Source: a virus. From it: a stretch of 64,000 nt of DNA. The position numbers and the translations under genes were made by a program. Of the stretch, positions 24,865 through 34,046 are shown piece after piece; position 1 is the stretch's first letter, and every line of letters starts with the position of its first letter. The notes under the pieces are model-generated. The model did no database searches and was not told the DNA's origin. It saw only the letters and a program-made list of their open reading frames with translations. Where the stretch lies: positions 62,001 through 126,000 of the IMG/VR virus record IMGVR_UViG_3300028800_000059, one strand, 5' to 3'.

Positions 24865-25400
24865 TTGAAATAATTATCGTATTCGATTGCGAAATCGGTA
24901 CATATAGCACTTGATTTTGTAATATCACCAGTAGGAATTTTTTTTCCATATGCCGTAGTAAATTCTGTTTTCAGCATTTCTGGTAGCACACAAACCGAAC
25001 CATGAAAAGGAACAACATTCAAATTATTCCAAATAAGACTTGAATTGTCGGATTTGTTTTTTACCAAAACGGCCTGGTCATTCTCATGCCAAAAATAATT
25101 GGCCTTTGTGATTCCAGAATATACAGGACTATTCAAAACTTTGAGTGCTTCTAGATTTTTACAATGAAGCCACAAGGAAGAACGATTAAGAAATTCCTCA
25201 TCCACTACATATGTCGCACAATCATGCCCAAGATACCAAAGTGGTTGTTGCGGTTGATTTTTCTTTACTGATCCTTGAAAACACCAAACATCTACTTCAA
25301 CATCAAAACCTAAAGTCAAAGCTTCCATGATTGTTGATGGATGATTTTCTCCCGATGGATTTGGACCTTTTATGTTTCCTCTGTGTGCGATGATTTTCAT
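24861..25400 (-). CDS. Glycerophosphodiester phosphodiesterase-like protein
   Basis: A 179-residue protein starting MKIIAHRGNIKGPN. It shows the GDPD signature: HRG at residues 6-8, ENHPSTIMEAL near 20-30, and the metal-binding EVDVW near 37-41. A later histidine lies in LGHDC. It is shorter than cellular GDPDs (~250), so it may be a minimal or specialised form. It may act on phosphodiester-linked glycan or lipid substituents, consistent with the adjoining sugar genes. Start ATG 25400 overlaps the methyltransferase stop. Confidence 0.7.
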   Translation of the reverse strand: MKIIAHRGNIKGPNPSGENHPSTIMEALTLGFDVEVDVWCFQGSVKKNQPQQPLWYLGHDCATYVVDEEFLNRSSLWLHCKNLEALKVLNSPVYSGITKANYFWHENDQAVLVKNKSDNSSLIWNNLNVVPFHGSVCVLPEMLKTEFTTAYGKKIPTGDITKSSAICTDFAIEYDNYFN

Positions 25401-26086
25401 TTTTTCACCTGAAACCAAAGCCAATAGGCATGTTCATCGGAACACGGCGTCCGTAGCATCGAATTGTAATCCTTAAACCCCATGTCTATCAAATCAAGTT
25501 TCAAAAAATCTTCGTTTGTAATTGACACGTCTCGTCCCCCATTGGTGCTTGTGGCATGATATTCATTGGCATAATAATCTACCGAATTGTTTCGCCCACC
25601 AAATCCCATCTGAGCGCAAAAAGAACCACCTGGTTTCAACACGCGATAGATTTCTTGCATGATTGATTTGCGAATTTCATGGCAGCAAATATGCTGCAAA
25701 CAGATAACGGAAAACACAACATCATATGTATCGTTTGGAACATCGATTGTTTTGCCGTCGTTGGCAAATAGAAGTCCTTTAGCGACACCACAAGAATCTT
25801 TATATAGTTTAGCTTTCTTGATATTTTCTTCGGCAATATCAATGCCATCGACCCGTTCAAATCGATTGGCGAATCGCACTAGGTTTCTCCCAGGACCACA
25901 TCCATATTCCAGGGCAACTAATCCTTGCGTGTCTATATTCCGAAAAAGAATATCATCGTAATCAGGCCAACTTTCATGAAGATGCCAATTACCTACGACC
26001 GGGTCCTTGTTCTGCAACGACCAACGCGATGCATCGGCCTCATAATATCGTTTTTGCATGTCTAGATAATCTTCTACTCCAACCAT
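25397..26086 (-). CDS. Class I SAM-dependent methyltransferase
   Basis: A 229-residue protein with Methyltransf_11-type motifs: SAM-binding EYGCGPGRN (about 59-67), acidic VDGIDIAEEN (about 78-87), motif II-like FSVICLQH and post-II VLKPGGSF. Probably methylates a sugar or glycolipid, given the neighbours. Its ATG abuts the stop of the HAD-nucleotidyltransferase gene. Confidence 0.8.
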   Translation of the reverse strand: MVGVEDYLDMQKRYYEADASRWSLQNKDPVVGNWHLHESWPDYDDILFRNIDTQGLVALEYGCGPGRNLVRFANRFERVDGIDIAEENIKKAKLYKDSCGVAKGLLFANDGKTIDVPNDTYDVVFSVICLQHICCHEIRKSIMQEIYRVLKPGGSFCAQMGFGGRNNSVDYYANEYHATSTNGGRDVSITNEDFLKLDLIDMGFKDYNSMLRTPCSDEHAYWLWFQVKK

Positions 26087-27495
26087 TAGATTTTTCCTTT
26101 ATAATGTTCTAAGAAATAATTTAGGTCCTCTGGTGTTCCAAGACCCCACATTTTTTCAATGTCCTTCGTGCGAATCTTTCCAGTAAATTCATTGAACACA
26201 GGTGCCACATAAAACTCACCATTGGTTCTAATATTTTTCCGAACCATTTGAGCAAAACAAGTTCTATAATGTCCAGCCTTCGACCAGTAGTAAACACCAC
26301 ATGTTGCATGATTTGAAATGACTTTTTTCTCAGCAACTTCTTTGACAAATCCATCATCATCCAAAGCAGCATATGACCATTTGGGATGCATGGATTCAAA
26401 AGTCAGAATACCTCCGCCAATATCTGGCTGAGAGAAGGCATACATACACTCGTTTACATTCCATTCAAGAAATTGATCCGAATTGGCAATCACCAAAGGA
26501 TATTCATTGAATTCATCATTACAAAAAGAATACAATGCAGTATCTACAGTAACAGCAGCACCTTCCGTCACATGATCCAAAGCAACAATTTTACAATTTG
26601 GACGAAGCAATTTCAAAAATGGTGCCATGTTATAACGATCCAGATGTTCTTTTTGGACCACGAAAATATGCCGCGCATTAGGCATATTCAAATTTTCCAC
26701 GACTACTTGAATCATGGGCTTGCCGTGAACTTCAATCAGGGGCTTAGGAAATGTGTAGCCCGCAGCAGCGAAACGAGAACCCATCCCTGCCATAGGAATG
26801 ACCACAGTAAGGCTAGAGTCCAACCAAGGCACATTAGGACGAATTTCAACTTCCGCATTTTCGACCTCTGTCATTTTTTCAAACAACTCCTCCACTGGAA
26901 TTTCACAAACTTTAGTTACGGGAATTAGTATCGCTCCTGATTCTCTAACGGCAATGCGGCCAATATGACTATCTTCTAAAATGATAGTAGTTCTAGGAAC
27001 AGCACCAAAAAAATTCATGCACCGCCAATACATTTCAGGATGTGGTTTGGAATGTTCGACTTTATCATTCGACACATAGAAATCTGTAGTGGTGGCAATT
27101 CCAAGCGACAAAAGAGATTGATACACTGTATTATTTACGGCATTAGATGCCACGGCGATTTTCCAACCCTTAGATCGAATTGTATTAAATAATTCGATCA
27201 ATTTTGGATTCTTCTGAATATTTCTTCGCAACAGAACGTTGGTTATGTCTTGCTTACGTTCGGCTATTTCCTTATGAAAACAGGCCGGAAGATTCTTATT
27301 GATCGTAAGCAATTCAAGTTTTTTTCTGGTGGGCAACCCATCATACGTCGATAGATGTTCCTCGCGTGTAATATACACATTACAAGGCTTCAAGGCTTCA
27401 TTTAAAGCCTCGTAATGGAGTTCCCGCGAATCAATGAGAACACCATCCAAATCGAAAATAACTAATTTAGGATACGTATCTGATTGTTCGGCCAT
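26086..27495 (-). CDS. HAD phosphatase fused to sugar-1-phosphate nucleotidyltransferase
   Basis: A 469-residue fusion. Residues 1-~205 are a beta-phosphoglucomutase-like HAD domain: FDLDGVLIDS (D15, D17), ASNA near 118, KPHPEMY near 150 and LEDSHIG near 175. Residues ~228-469 are a nucleotidyltransferase: VVIPMAGMGSRF (231-242), PKPLIEVHGKPM (250-261) and NSDQ near 340. It would join sugar phosphate isomerisation or dephosphorylation with NDP-sugar formation in one chain. It overlaps the glycosyltransferase gene upstream by 29 nt, so it is part of the glycan operon. Confidence 0.82.
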   Translation of the reverse strand: MAEQSDTYPKLVIFDLDGVLIDSRELHYEALNEALKPCNVYITREEHLSTYDGLPTRKKLELLTINKNLPACFHKEIAERKQDITNVLLRRNIQKNPKLIELFNTIRSKGWKIAVASNAVNNTVYQSLLSLGIATTTDFYVSNDKVEHSKPHPEMYWRCMNFFGAVPRTTIILEDSHIGRIAVRESGAILIPVTKVCEIPVEELFEKMTEVENAEVEIRPNVPWLDSSLTVVIPMAGMGSRFAAAGYTFPKPLIEVHGKPMIQVVVENLNMPNARHIFVVQKEHLDRYNMAPFLKLLRPNCKIVALDHVTEGAAVTVDTALYSFCNDEFNEYPLVIANSDQFLEWNVNECMYAFSQPDIGGGILTFESMHPKWSYAALDDDGFVKEVAEKKVISNHATCGVYYWSKAGHYRTCFAQMVRKNIRTNGEFYVAPVFNEFTGKIRTKDIEKMWGLGTPEDLNYFLEHYKGKI

Positions 27496-28249
27496 AAAAC
27501 TTCGCGACCTCCGTTAGAACCGATTGAGGAATTTCTTCTAGTGCCCATTTGTTTGGACGATTTGCCTTGGCAATTGAATATGGATTGAAATATAGACCAT
27601 GTCTCATTTTAAATGTCGTAGACCATTGCACATCCTCGTCTAATCCCCACGTCAGAGTTTCATCAAAAGGACAGTCCAATAACACTTCGCGTTTAGCGAC
27701 GATATAGCCACCACTAACATACTGGGTTTGTTCCATGCCTCTCACATTATAAGGCAATCCACAAATATATTTTGGATCGCCATTAATATGGCCTAGATGC
27801 CCAAACATATGTGGATTTGTTCGCCAGAAGCGATGCATATAATCAGGATTGACGAGCCAATCAGAATGTCTCTGGCCTTCTTTGTTCACAAGAGGATTAC
27901 AACACACATCCCAATGATATCCGAATTCTTGAAAGCCTTCCAGCCAATCCGGCTCTAACAAATAATAATCATGCAATATACACACATTAGAATAAGTGGC
28001 CTTGGCTGCAATTATATTTTTCTTTTTAGTAATCCAACCAGGTCTTTCGTTTTCATCAAAATTAACATGCAGCCAGTTTGAGCCGAATAAACATTTATGT
28101 CTATTACTAGGATCGCTTCCATTGTCACCAACAAGAATAATTTCACATATATCTCTTGGAACCTGGGAATAAATCGATTCAACTAAGTCAGTGACTCCCT
28201 GCCTGTTTTTCCCGTCAGTTATAATTCCAAAGGTCCAGGAGTTAGACAT
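27467..28249 (-). CDS. Glycosyltransferase, GT2-like
   Basis: A 260-residue protein starting MSNSWTFGIITDGK. It has a GT-A fold start with nucleotide-binding IILVGDNGSDP (about 35-46), a pseudo-DxD LHDYY near 91, and a C-terminal acidic GLDEDVQW (about 205) that may be the base. It lacks membrane segments, so the product is likely made in the cytoplasm. The ATG overlaps the epimerase stop. Confidence 0.72.
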   Translation of the reverse strand: MSNSWTFGIITDGKNRQGVTDLVESIYSQVPRDICEIILVGDNGSDPSNRHKCLFGSNWLHVNFDENERPGWITKKKNIIAAKATYSNVCILHDYYLLEPDWLEGFQEFGYHWDVCCNPLVNKEGQRHSDWLVNPDYMHRFWRTNPHMFGHLGHINGDPKYICGLPYNVRGMEQTQYVSGGYIVAKREVLLDCPFDETLTWGLDEDVQWSTTFKMRHGLYFNPYSIAKANRPNKWALEEIPQSVLTEVAKFYGRTIRYVS

Positions 28250-29231
28250 GCTTTGCAGCTTCCTTGACACAGGCCCGCACACTTCGCACCAAAGAGGTTG
28301 GCGCCTCCCATCCAAGTTCTTTCTTCATTCGGCGAACATCAGGAACACGATGTTCAACATCATTTGGAAATGCTGGAAGATGTTTAAATGCCAACTTTGA
28401 ATACGGATCAATAAGACCTTGGTCAATGCCTTCATCATGAATCATGCGAGCTAATTTCTTCATAGATACTTCTTCATCGCGTCCGACATTAAACACTTTG
28501 TTTAAAGTTTTAGGATCATCCGAATATTTTACGATGGCATCGACAACATCATCAATCCATGTGAAACATCTTACTTGTTCTCCATTACCAAAAACAGACA
28601 AAGGATTTTGTTTCTCGATAATAATAGAATTTATGAAATCAGCAAAAACATGAGAAAATCCTTGCGTGGGTTGGGCCTGTTCATATGGTGTAATGATATT
28701 GAAGGGGCGCCATATGGTATATTCCATTTCATAATCTTTATGATATGATTCGACCAATCTTTCGCCTGTATATTTTGAAAGACCATAATCAGTCATAGGA
28801 ACAGGAATTGGAAATATATTTTCAATTACAGATCGATCTAACGACGGACCATGAAAATGGGCATGATCTTTTTCATAGACCATCGAAGAAGAAATATACA
28901 CAAATCTTCCAGGACAAATGGCTGACCAAAGATTAAGAGCATTGATTTGAACTGTCAAGTCATTAGTCAAGATATTTGCGCCATTATTATTAAATCCGGC
29001 TACGCCATACACAGTAGCGGCGCCTTGAATGCATAAATTCCATCCTTCGGCCATAATATCAGCCAATCGATCTGTATCATAAGCCAAATCAATTTTTTCA
29101 TCGATGCCAATTAAATCGGCTCGATCCAAAGAACGCACATAATGTCCTTGGTCACGATATTTTTTGGCTACGGCGCCCATAAGTGATCCAGCGCCACCTA
29201 ATACTAAAACTTTTTTTGTATCATTGCTCAT
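28242..29231 (-). CDS. NAD-dependent nucleotide-sugar epimerase/dehydratase
   Basis: A 329-residue extended short-chain dehydrogenase. The Rossmann motif is GGAGSLMG (about 12-19) with acidic SLDRADL for NAD, catalytic SSS near 112-114 with YGLSK (about 148-152), and WRPFNIITP typical of GalE/dTDP-glucose dehydratase relatives. It supplies or edits a nucleotide sugar for the glycosyltransferases around it. Gap to the upstream dehydrogenase is 3 nt. Confidence 0.85.
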   Translation of the reverse strand: MSNDTKKVLVLGGAGSLMGAVAKKYRDQGHYVRSLDRADLIGIDEKIDLAYDTDRLADIMAEGWNLCIQGAATVYGVAGFNNNGANILTNDLTVQINALNLWSAICPGRFVYISSSMVYEKDHAHFHGPSLDRSVIENIFPIPVPMTDYGLSKYTGERLVESYHKDYEMEYTIWRPFNIITPYEQAQPTQGFSHVFADFINSIIIEKQNPLSVFGNGEQVRCFTWIDDVVDAIVKYSDDPKTLNKVFNVGRDEEVSMKKLARMIHDEGIDQGLIDPYSKLAFKHLPAFPNDVEHRVPDVRRMKKELGWEAPTSLVRSVRACVKEAAKHV

Positions 29232-29234
29232 TTT

Positions 29235-30509
29235 TTAATCTAAATCCCTTTTAAAATAAAATCCATCTGGTGTATCAAGATTCCAAAAATTCCAAGCATC
29301 CACTAAAAGAGTTCCTATTGGAACTTGATCTAATAATCTACGCCAATCCTTAAATATGACATGTGGAGTCATAAGAAAAATTATATCACAATCTTTTATT
29401 CCTTCTGGTGGTGCGGAATACAAATATGGGTCCACGCAAACAACTTCAATGCCTTCCATCTGTGCAATCTTTTTCAACTTGAAGGACAGACTATTTCTTG
29501 GATCGTCACAATCAGCCTTGAATGTCATGCCAAGGATGGCTATTTTTTTAGGTGTTTTTCCATCCCAAAATTTAAATTCTTTTTTGGCTTTATCAAAAAG
29601 AAACTGTGGCATTCCTTCGTTGATATTAAATGCTGTTGATATCAATCCATTGAATGGAGAATTTTTTAGAAGAAATTTACCGTCTTTGAAAAGACAGGGA
29701 CCACCGACATTTGGACCTGGTAAAGGTAAATGAGCAAGCCTTGGATAATCTTCCTTGGCCGTTTCAATGACCTTATGCATATCAATTCGATCTTCTTCGG
29801 TAGAAAGTCTATCGGCCAACATATAAAACTCATTCGCCAAGGCAAATTCTACATAACGAGCCATGTTGGTTACAAGTTTGGCACATTCGGCTTCGCGATA
29901 TGTCAGCCATTTTAAATTTGTTACTCCCATAGGGAAGAAAAATTCTTCGGCCAACGGTTTAAATATTTCTCCTCCATCAGCATCTATTCCTATAATCTGT
30001 GGAAGTTTTGTTATTTCTTCATAGGCGCGAGTTTGCAAAACTCTTTCTGGAGCATAAATCAAATATGCACAGGTGTCTGCCTTCCTGAGTTTTTTCAATA
30101 ATATTTCAGAAACGCCAGGAGCAACAGTAGAACGCAAAATAACAAGAACCCTTTTTGCTCGATTGATGTTTGGAATCAATTCTTCATCAAAATATTTGAT
30201 AATATCATCCACTCGCCCATTGCCTTCGGCATCGACAGGAGTGCCCATGGTAATGACGACATAATCACACTCCTTTAAAACACCACTATAATTTCTGAGA
30301 CGGATTGTTCCATTATACAATCCTTTTTCCAAATCAGAATATATTTCGTCTCCATATTCGATAAAAGGAAGTTCACCAGAAACAATCGTGTTCAATGCCT
30401 TTTCGTTTTTATCTATGATGTAAACCACATGCGCCTTGCTGGCAGCAATAGCAAAAGGCAGGCCAACATGGCCTGCCCCACCAACAACCGCAACAGTTTT
30501 ACTAGACAT
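29235..30509 (-). CDS. UDP-sugar dehydrogenase, UDP-ManNAc/UDP-glucose dehydrogenase family
   Basis: A 424-residue protein. The N-terminal NAD domain is VAVVGGAGHVGLPFA (6-20). Middle-domain catalytic cysteine is in GPNVGGPCLFKD (about 265-277), and the C-terminal domain is LGMTFKADCDDPRNS. It oxidises C6 of an NDP-hexose to an NDP-uronic acid. Closest in look to the WecC/WbpA group. It overlaps the upstream glycosyltransferase by 8 nt. Confidence 0.88.
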   Translation of the reverse strand: MSSKTVAVVGGAGHVGLPFAIAASKAHVVYIIDKNEKALNTIVSGELPFIEYGDEIYSDLEKGLYNGTIRLRNYSGVLKECDYVVITMGTPVDAEGNGRVDDIIKYFDEELIPNINRAKRVLVILRSTVAPGVSEILLKKLRKADTCAYLIYAPERVLQTRAYEEITKLPQIIGIDADGGEIFKPLAEEFFFPMGVTNLKWLTYREAECAKLVTNMARYVEFALANEFYMLADRLSTEEDRIDMHKVIETAKEDYPRLAHLPLPGPNVGGPCLFKDGKFLLKNSPFNGLISTAFNINEGMPQFLFDKAKKEFKFWDGKTPKKIAILGMTFKADCDDPRNSLSFKLKKIAQMEGIEVVCVDPYLYSAPPEGIKDCDIIFLMTPHVIFKDWRRLLDQVPIGTLLVDAWNFWNLDTPDGFYFKRDLD

Positions 30510-31560
30510 TAATCTGACTCCATGGCGTCAATTCAATCAAAATATCCTCAAGGTCATTACAGGTTGCTTCAATGGTATGATTAGCCATTGCGTATTCATA
30601 AGCTTTTTGCACGTCTCGATTTTCTAAAAGTATATCATAGCCAAGCATTTGGGTCAATTGTTTTTCTGTGTCGTATACTAAACCAAAATCTGCATTGATA
30701 TTGTGCAGGTCTTTAGCACCGGCAATGTTTCGTGCAATCCATGGCGTGTGATTTAGCATGGCTTCTAGAAGAACCAGTCCAAATCCTTCTTCTGTCGAAT
30801 TCATGATATACGCTTTGGCTTCGCACATGGCCGCCATAATCATTTCTTTTGGCAAATCAGTGAACGTCACAACATGTCGATTCCATTCTTCATGGTGTCT
30901 TTCGGAAGGAACAGGTCCAGAATTTGCATCATATCCACAAAGTGCCAAAATAGAATTAGGCCTGTTTGCTTCCCAAAAGGCCTCGGCAAGATTATTCATT
31001 TGTTTATGAGGCCACCAACCACCCACAGAAAGAAACAAATCGCCCGCACGAATTCCCTTTTTGTCCAACATGAAATTACTGAATATGGGTTGGCCTAGAG
31101 TTTCTTTTAAATTTACGCCATGGCGAACTCGGCGCATTCTATTTCTGGTTTGTTTGAAAGTTCCTACTGGGCCATAAGCCTTCAAGAATTTTTGATCTTC
31201 GCTTGTTGAATATCCTAGAAAGCGATGATATTTGAGACCTTGAGCGCATACAAAACTGCTAGATGGTTTGATAATCATATAAAGCACTGGAGATTTAATC
31301 ATGGCGGCGTTGATGTGGGCCATATCCTGAGAGACGCAATCTCCCCCATGAACCACGATTAAATCCCAGTCGGCAACCAATGAATTATGATCATTAGTAA
31401 CGGGAATACCATTATAACTTCCTTTATGTTCATTGGCATAAATGGCGGGCTTATGGCCTCGGCGTAACATTTCTTCGGCCATGTTTTTCACATAGTTTTC
31501 GGACCCACCAGGAAATGGTGGGGCGCGATGGACGACAAAAAGGATTTTTTTACTTTGCAT
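30502..31560 (-). CDS. Glycosyltransferase, GT4 (GT-B fold)
   Basis: A 352-residue protein. The GT-B N-domain begins ILFVVHRAPPFPGGSENYVKN (GGSE loop). The C-domain carries SVGGWWPHKQMNN (about 185) and the EEGFGLVLLEAM signature (about 266-277), the E-x7-E motif of GT4. It would transfer a sugar from an NDP donor to a glycan acceptor. Overlaps both neighbours. Confidence 0.82.
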   Translation of the reverse strand: MQSKKILFVVHRAPPFPGGSENYVKNMAEEMLRRGHKPAIYANEHKGSYNGIPVTNDHNSLVADWDLIVVHGGDCVSQDMAHINAAMIKSPVLYMIIKPSSSFVCAQGLKYHRFLGYSTSEDQKFLKAYGPVGTFKQTRNRMRRVRHGVNLKETLGQPIFSNFMLDKKGIRAGDLFLSVGGWWPHKQMNNLAEAFWEANRPNSILALCGYDANSGPVPSERHHEEWNRHVVTFTDLPKEMIMAAMCEAKAYIMNSTEEGFGLVLLEAMLNHTPWIARNIAGAKDLHNINADFGLVYDTEKQLTQMLGYDILLENRDVQKAYEYAMANHTIEATCNDLEDILIELTPWSQINV

Positions 31561-31840
31561 TACGATATAACTCTATTATTTCGCCGTCTTGATTTACTTT
31601 GGCACTTTTCCAACAAGTTCCACATGTAATATATCCATGAAATGCATTTCTATCATCGATATGAAGCTGTCCATTTTTATCATAATTTTTACTAGTGCCC
31701 ATCATAGTTCCGCCACCAAATTTAAATGATAAATGACAATCTGTTCTCGGACAATCCTTTGTAAATCCTTGAATTGTCACCGCGGGCGCATCATCACTTA
31801 CTTGCCAATATGATTCTTTATCTTCTTTGGTCATACTCAT
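31550..31840 (-). CDS. Small Cys-rich protein
   Basis: A 96-residue protein starting MSMTKEDKESYW. Cys pairs CPRTDC and CGTC may bind zinc. ATG 31840 overlaps the fucosyltransferase TGA (ATGA) and has GGGAAAGG upstream. Function unknown. Confidence 0.55.
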   Translation of the reverse strand: MSMTKEDKESYWQVSDDAPAVTIQGFTKDCPRTDCHLSFKFGGGTMMGTSKNYDKNGQLHIDDRNAFHGYITCGTCWKSAKVNQDGEIIELYRNAK

Positions 31841-32703
31841 ATTACATACCTTTCCCACCAATCCAAAAATGTTTCCAAATAACACACATCAGGTTTCAAA
31901 TTATCTTTGAAGGCTGGCTGATTCATAATTTCCAAGCATTTGATTGGATCAGCATAAACCTCGTCCATATAATCAATCATCGCCTCGTCGCTGGAAAAAT
32001 TGAAACGATTGATAAAAGCCGCCTCGTTAAAATCCCTTCCAATCGTTCGCGAACCCCAATAAACAGGGATGCTCGCGGCACAGAAGGCATTCAAAATTTT
32101 CTCGGTAACATAACCAGGATGACTTCCATTTTCATAACAAATCGTGAAAATAGAATCTCGACATAGGTCTGTTTTCCATTTGATGTTGTCTCGCGGCAAA
32201 ACAATACCTGTATTATTTAGATGTGGCCCAGCACAAATTACAAGGTGATCCTTCATTAGTTTTTTGACAAATTCTGTGCGCGGAAAACAATTAGGATTGC
32301 TTTGCACATAGGCCGCGTAATGAAGTCTCTTTTCATTGACAGTTTGATTTGTCTGGAGAATGCTCTCCCAATTTGGATAGACGCCATCGGCAACAAGTGC
32401 CCACATTTCTAAGACATAAAGCGGTAATCTATAATGTCTTGGGGAATTTTCGTGATCGAAACTCAAACTATGGTCATATGAAAAATAATTGGGCCTTACA
32501 TTTTCTCCCGTATAAAAAATCTTTTTAATTTTTAATGGATCAAATTCCATATGATTTTGGCCAAAGTTAGCATCACCAAATATTAAATAATCAGGCATAA
32601 CATCATCCCGAATTATGTTATATCGCTGACCTAAAACATCTGTGAAAAATCTTTTAGCATTATCAAACGTGTTGGCGAACCCAAGTCGAAGAGGTTTATT
32701 CAT
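31837..32703 (-). CDS. Fucosyltransferase-like, GT10 family
   Basis: A 288-residue protein with the alpha-1,3/4-fucosyltransferase signatures: YTGENVRPNYFSYDHSLSFD (about 64-84) and the donor-binding PGYVTEKILNAF then PVYWG (about 194-216). It uses GDP-fucose or a similar donor. GT10 enzymes are rare in phages. The GDP-fucose synthesis genes are not in the window, so the donor probably comes from the host. Confidence 0.82.
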   Translation of the reverse strand: MNKPLRLGFANTFDNAKRFFTDVLGQRYNIIRDDVMPDYLIFGDANFGQNHMEFDPLKIKKIFYTGENVRPNYFSYDHSLSFDHENSPRHYRLPLYVLEMWALVADGVYPNWESILQTNQTVNEKRLHYAAYVQSNPNCFPRTEFVKKLMKDHLVICAGPHLNNTGIVLPRDNIKWKTDLCRDSIFTICYENGSHPGYVTEKILNAFCAASIPVYWGSRTIGRDFNEAAFINRFNFSSDEAMIDYMDEVYADPIKCLEIMNQPAFKDNLKPDVCYLETFLDWWERYVI

Positions 32704-33164
32704 TTCCCTCTCCTTAAATATTCAGCCCCACGATTCATAATTTCTACATCATCATTAAAATTGCCTATTCCTCTATTACATTTATTGCAAAGCAATCCTC
32801 TAATTTTTCCTGTTTCGTGATTATGATCGACGGATAAATTGCGTTTAAATTTGCTTGCTGGCTTTTTACATATGCCACACTGTTTATTTTGTGTAATTAA
32901 AATTGAATCATATTTTTCTGGTGTGATTCCATATTTTTTTAGGATTGAACGCCGATCAATCATTCTAGCTTTATCAGGATTTTCTTTTCTCCATTTTCTA
33001 GCCTTTGCTTTTTCTTTGAAAGAATTTTTCAAATATTGTTTTTTGCGTCTGATTTTCGCTTTTTCTATGTTTGCCCAATAATATTTTTTACAATAATCCT
33101 TCGTTTTTTCTGGATTATTTGCCCTATATTTTTTTTGATATTCGGCTTTACCTTGTATGGGCAC
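32700..33164 (-). CDS. HNH endonuclease, recombination endonuclease VII-like (putative homing)
   Basis: A 154-residue protein from GTG 33164. It is Lys/Arg-rich at the N-terminus (KYRANNPEKTKDYCKKYYW) with a C-terminal EndoVII fold: CGICKKP, catalytic VDHNHETGKIRGLLC (about 114-128) and CNRGIGNF. GTG is chosen for the AGAGGA site upstream; a TTG at 33194 is possible. AT-rich and placed between sugar genes, it looks like a mobile insertion. Its start overlaps the end of the upstream methyltransferase-like gene. Confidence 0.82.
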   Translation of the reverse strand: MPIQGKAEYQKKYRANNPEKTKDYCKKYYWANIEKAKIRRKKQYLKNSFKEKAKARKWRKENPDKARMIDRRSILKKYGITPEKYDSILITQNKQCGICKKPASKFKRNLSVDHNHETGKIRGLLCNKCNRGIGNFNDDVEIMNRGAEYLRRGK

Positions 33165-33783
33165 AGATAATATCCTCTGGAACCTGGCCGTCAAGATACA
33201 CGATATTATAATTTGGATTAATTTGTTTCAGGATTTCCATAACCCTTTCTTCTTCCAGCCCATCCCATTCCTGAGACCCAAAGAGTCGTCGGTCGTCAAT
33301 GAAAATAGTATGATTTGGATTTTTTGAAGATAGAATTGCTTCTAATTCTTCGACAAGCGGGGAACCACCATATTTTCCGCCTGGGAGTGGACCACTGGCA
33401 TGTGCATCAAGCCAAAAAGTAACTGTGTCGGTTGGCACTGAATAATTCATTATTTTTTGAATTTCATCAGGACTTTCTCCAAGAATGATATGAACACATC
33501 GTTTATTTTCAAACAATGGTACCACAGCATCATACATTTCTTGGTTAAGTTCTACGGAAAAAATATCATCAAATAATCCAGTAGCCAAGGCAAGTTTAAC
33601 TGTCTCCCCACGATATGTTCCAGTTTCTAAAAACCATCTGCCATTAGAATATTTTTCAAGATATTCACGAGTCAAATGGGTATCAAATTCTGGCACTTCT
33701 GTGGGAACAGCATCAAATGTGCCGCCATCGAAAATGAATTGAGCATCGCCAGAATCGGTATTGATCTTTAATTCTTCGATCAT
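33148..33783 (-). CDS. Methyltransferase-like protein of the glycan cluster
   Basis: A 211-residue protein with FLETGTYRGETV (about 51-62) as a SAM-binding loop, IFSVELN (about 73-79) as the acidic strand, and WLDAHASG (about 125) and FIDDRRLFG (about 156-164). It looks like a class I methyltransferase for sugars. The C-terminus ends where the HNH gene begins, so some residues may have been lost when the HNH gene arrived. Confidence 0.65.
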   Translation of the reverse strand: MIEELKINTDSGDAQFIFDGGTFDAVPTEVPEFDTHLTREYLEKYSNGRWFLETGTYRGETVKLALATGLFDDIFSVELNQEMYDAVVPLFENKRCVHIILGESPDEIQKIMNYSVPTDTVTFWLDAHASGPLPGGKYGGSPLVEELEAILSSKNPNHTIFIDDRRLFGSQEWDGLEEERVMEILKQINPNYNIVYLDGQVPEDIICAHTR

Positions 33784-34046
33784 TTTGTTTCCTTTTTAGA
33801 AAATCCATAAGGCCAAAAATATTTAACCATATCATAAAGGGCTTCAAGTTGTATATCAACCGTTTCATTACATCCAGCACATTTAAATTTTTGTGTATTC
33901 ACTGTGTCCATAGATGGAATAACATAAATGGCCCAATTATGTTCATGCGGAGGAAGCAAATAAGGCTCCACTTTTTCCACTGGCTTTTTTGGTTCCTTTT
34001 TAAAAGATTTAATCCACTCAACAAATCCTTCTTCACGCAGAGGCAT
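33780..34046 (-). CDS. Small hypothetical protein with a CxxC motif
   Basis: An 88-residue protein. It has a basic, Pro-rich start (FKKEPKKPVEKVEPY) and CAGCNE near residue 56. An excellent GGGAGG Shine-Dalgarno lies upstream of ATG 34046, and it overlaps the glycosyltransferase-like gene by 14 nt. Not recognised. Confidence 0.6.
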   Translation of the reverse strand: MPLREEGFVEWIKSFKKEPKKPVEKVEPYLLPPHEHNWAIYVIPSMDTVNTQKFKCAGCNETVDIQLEALYDMVKYFWPYGFSKKETK

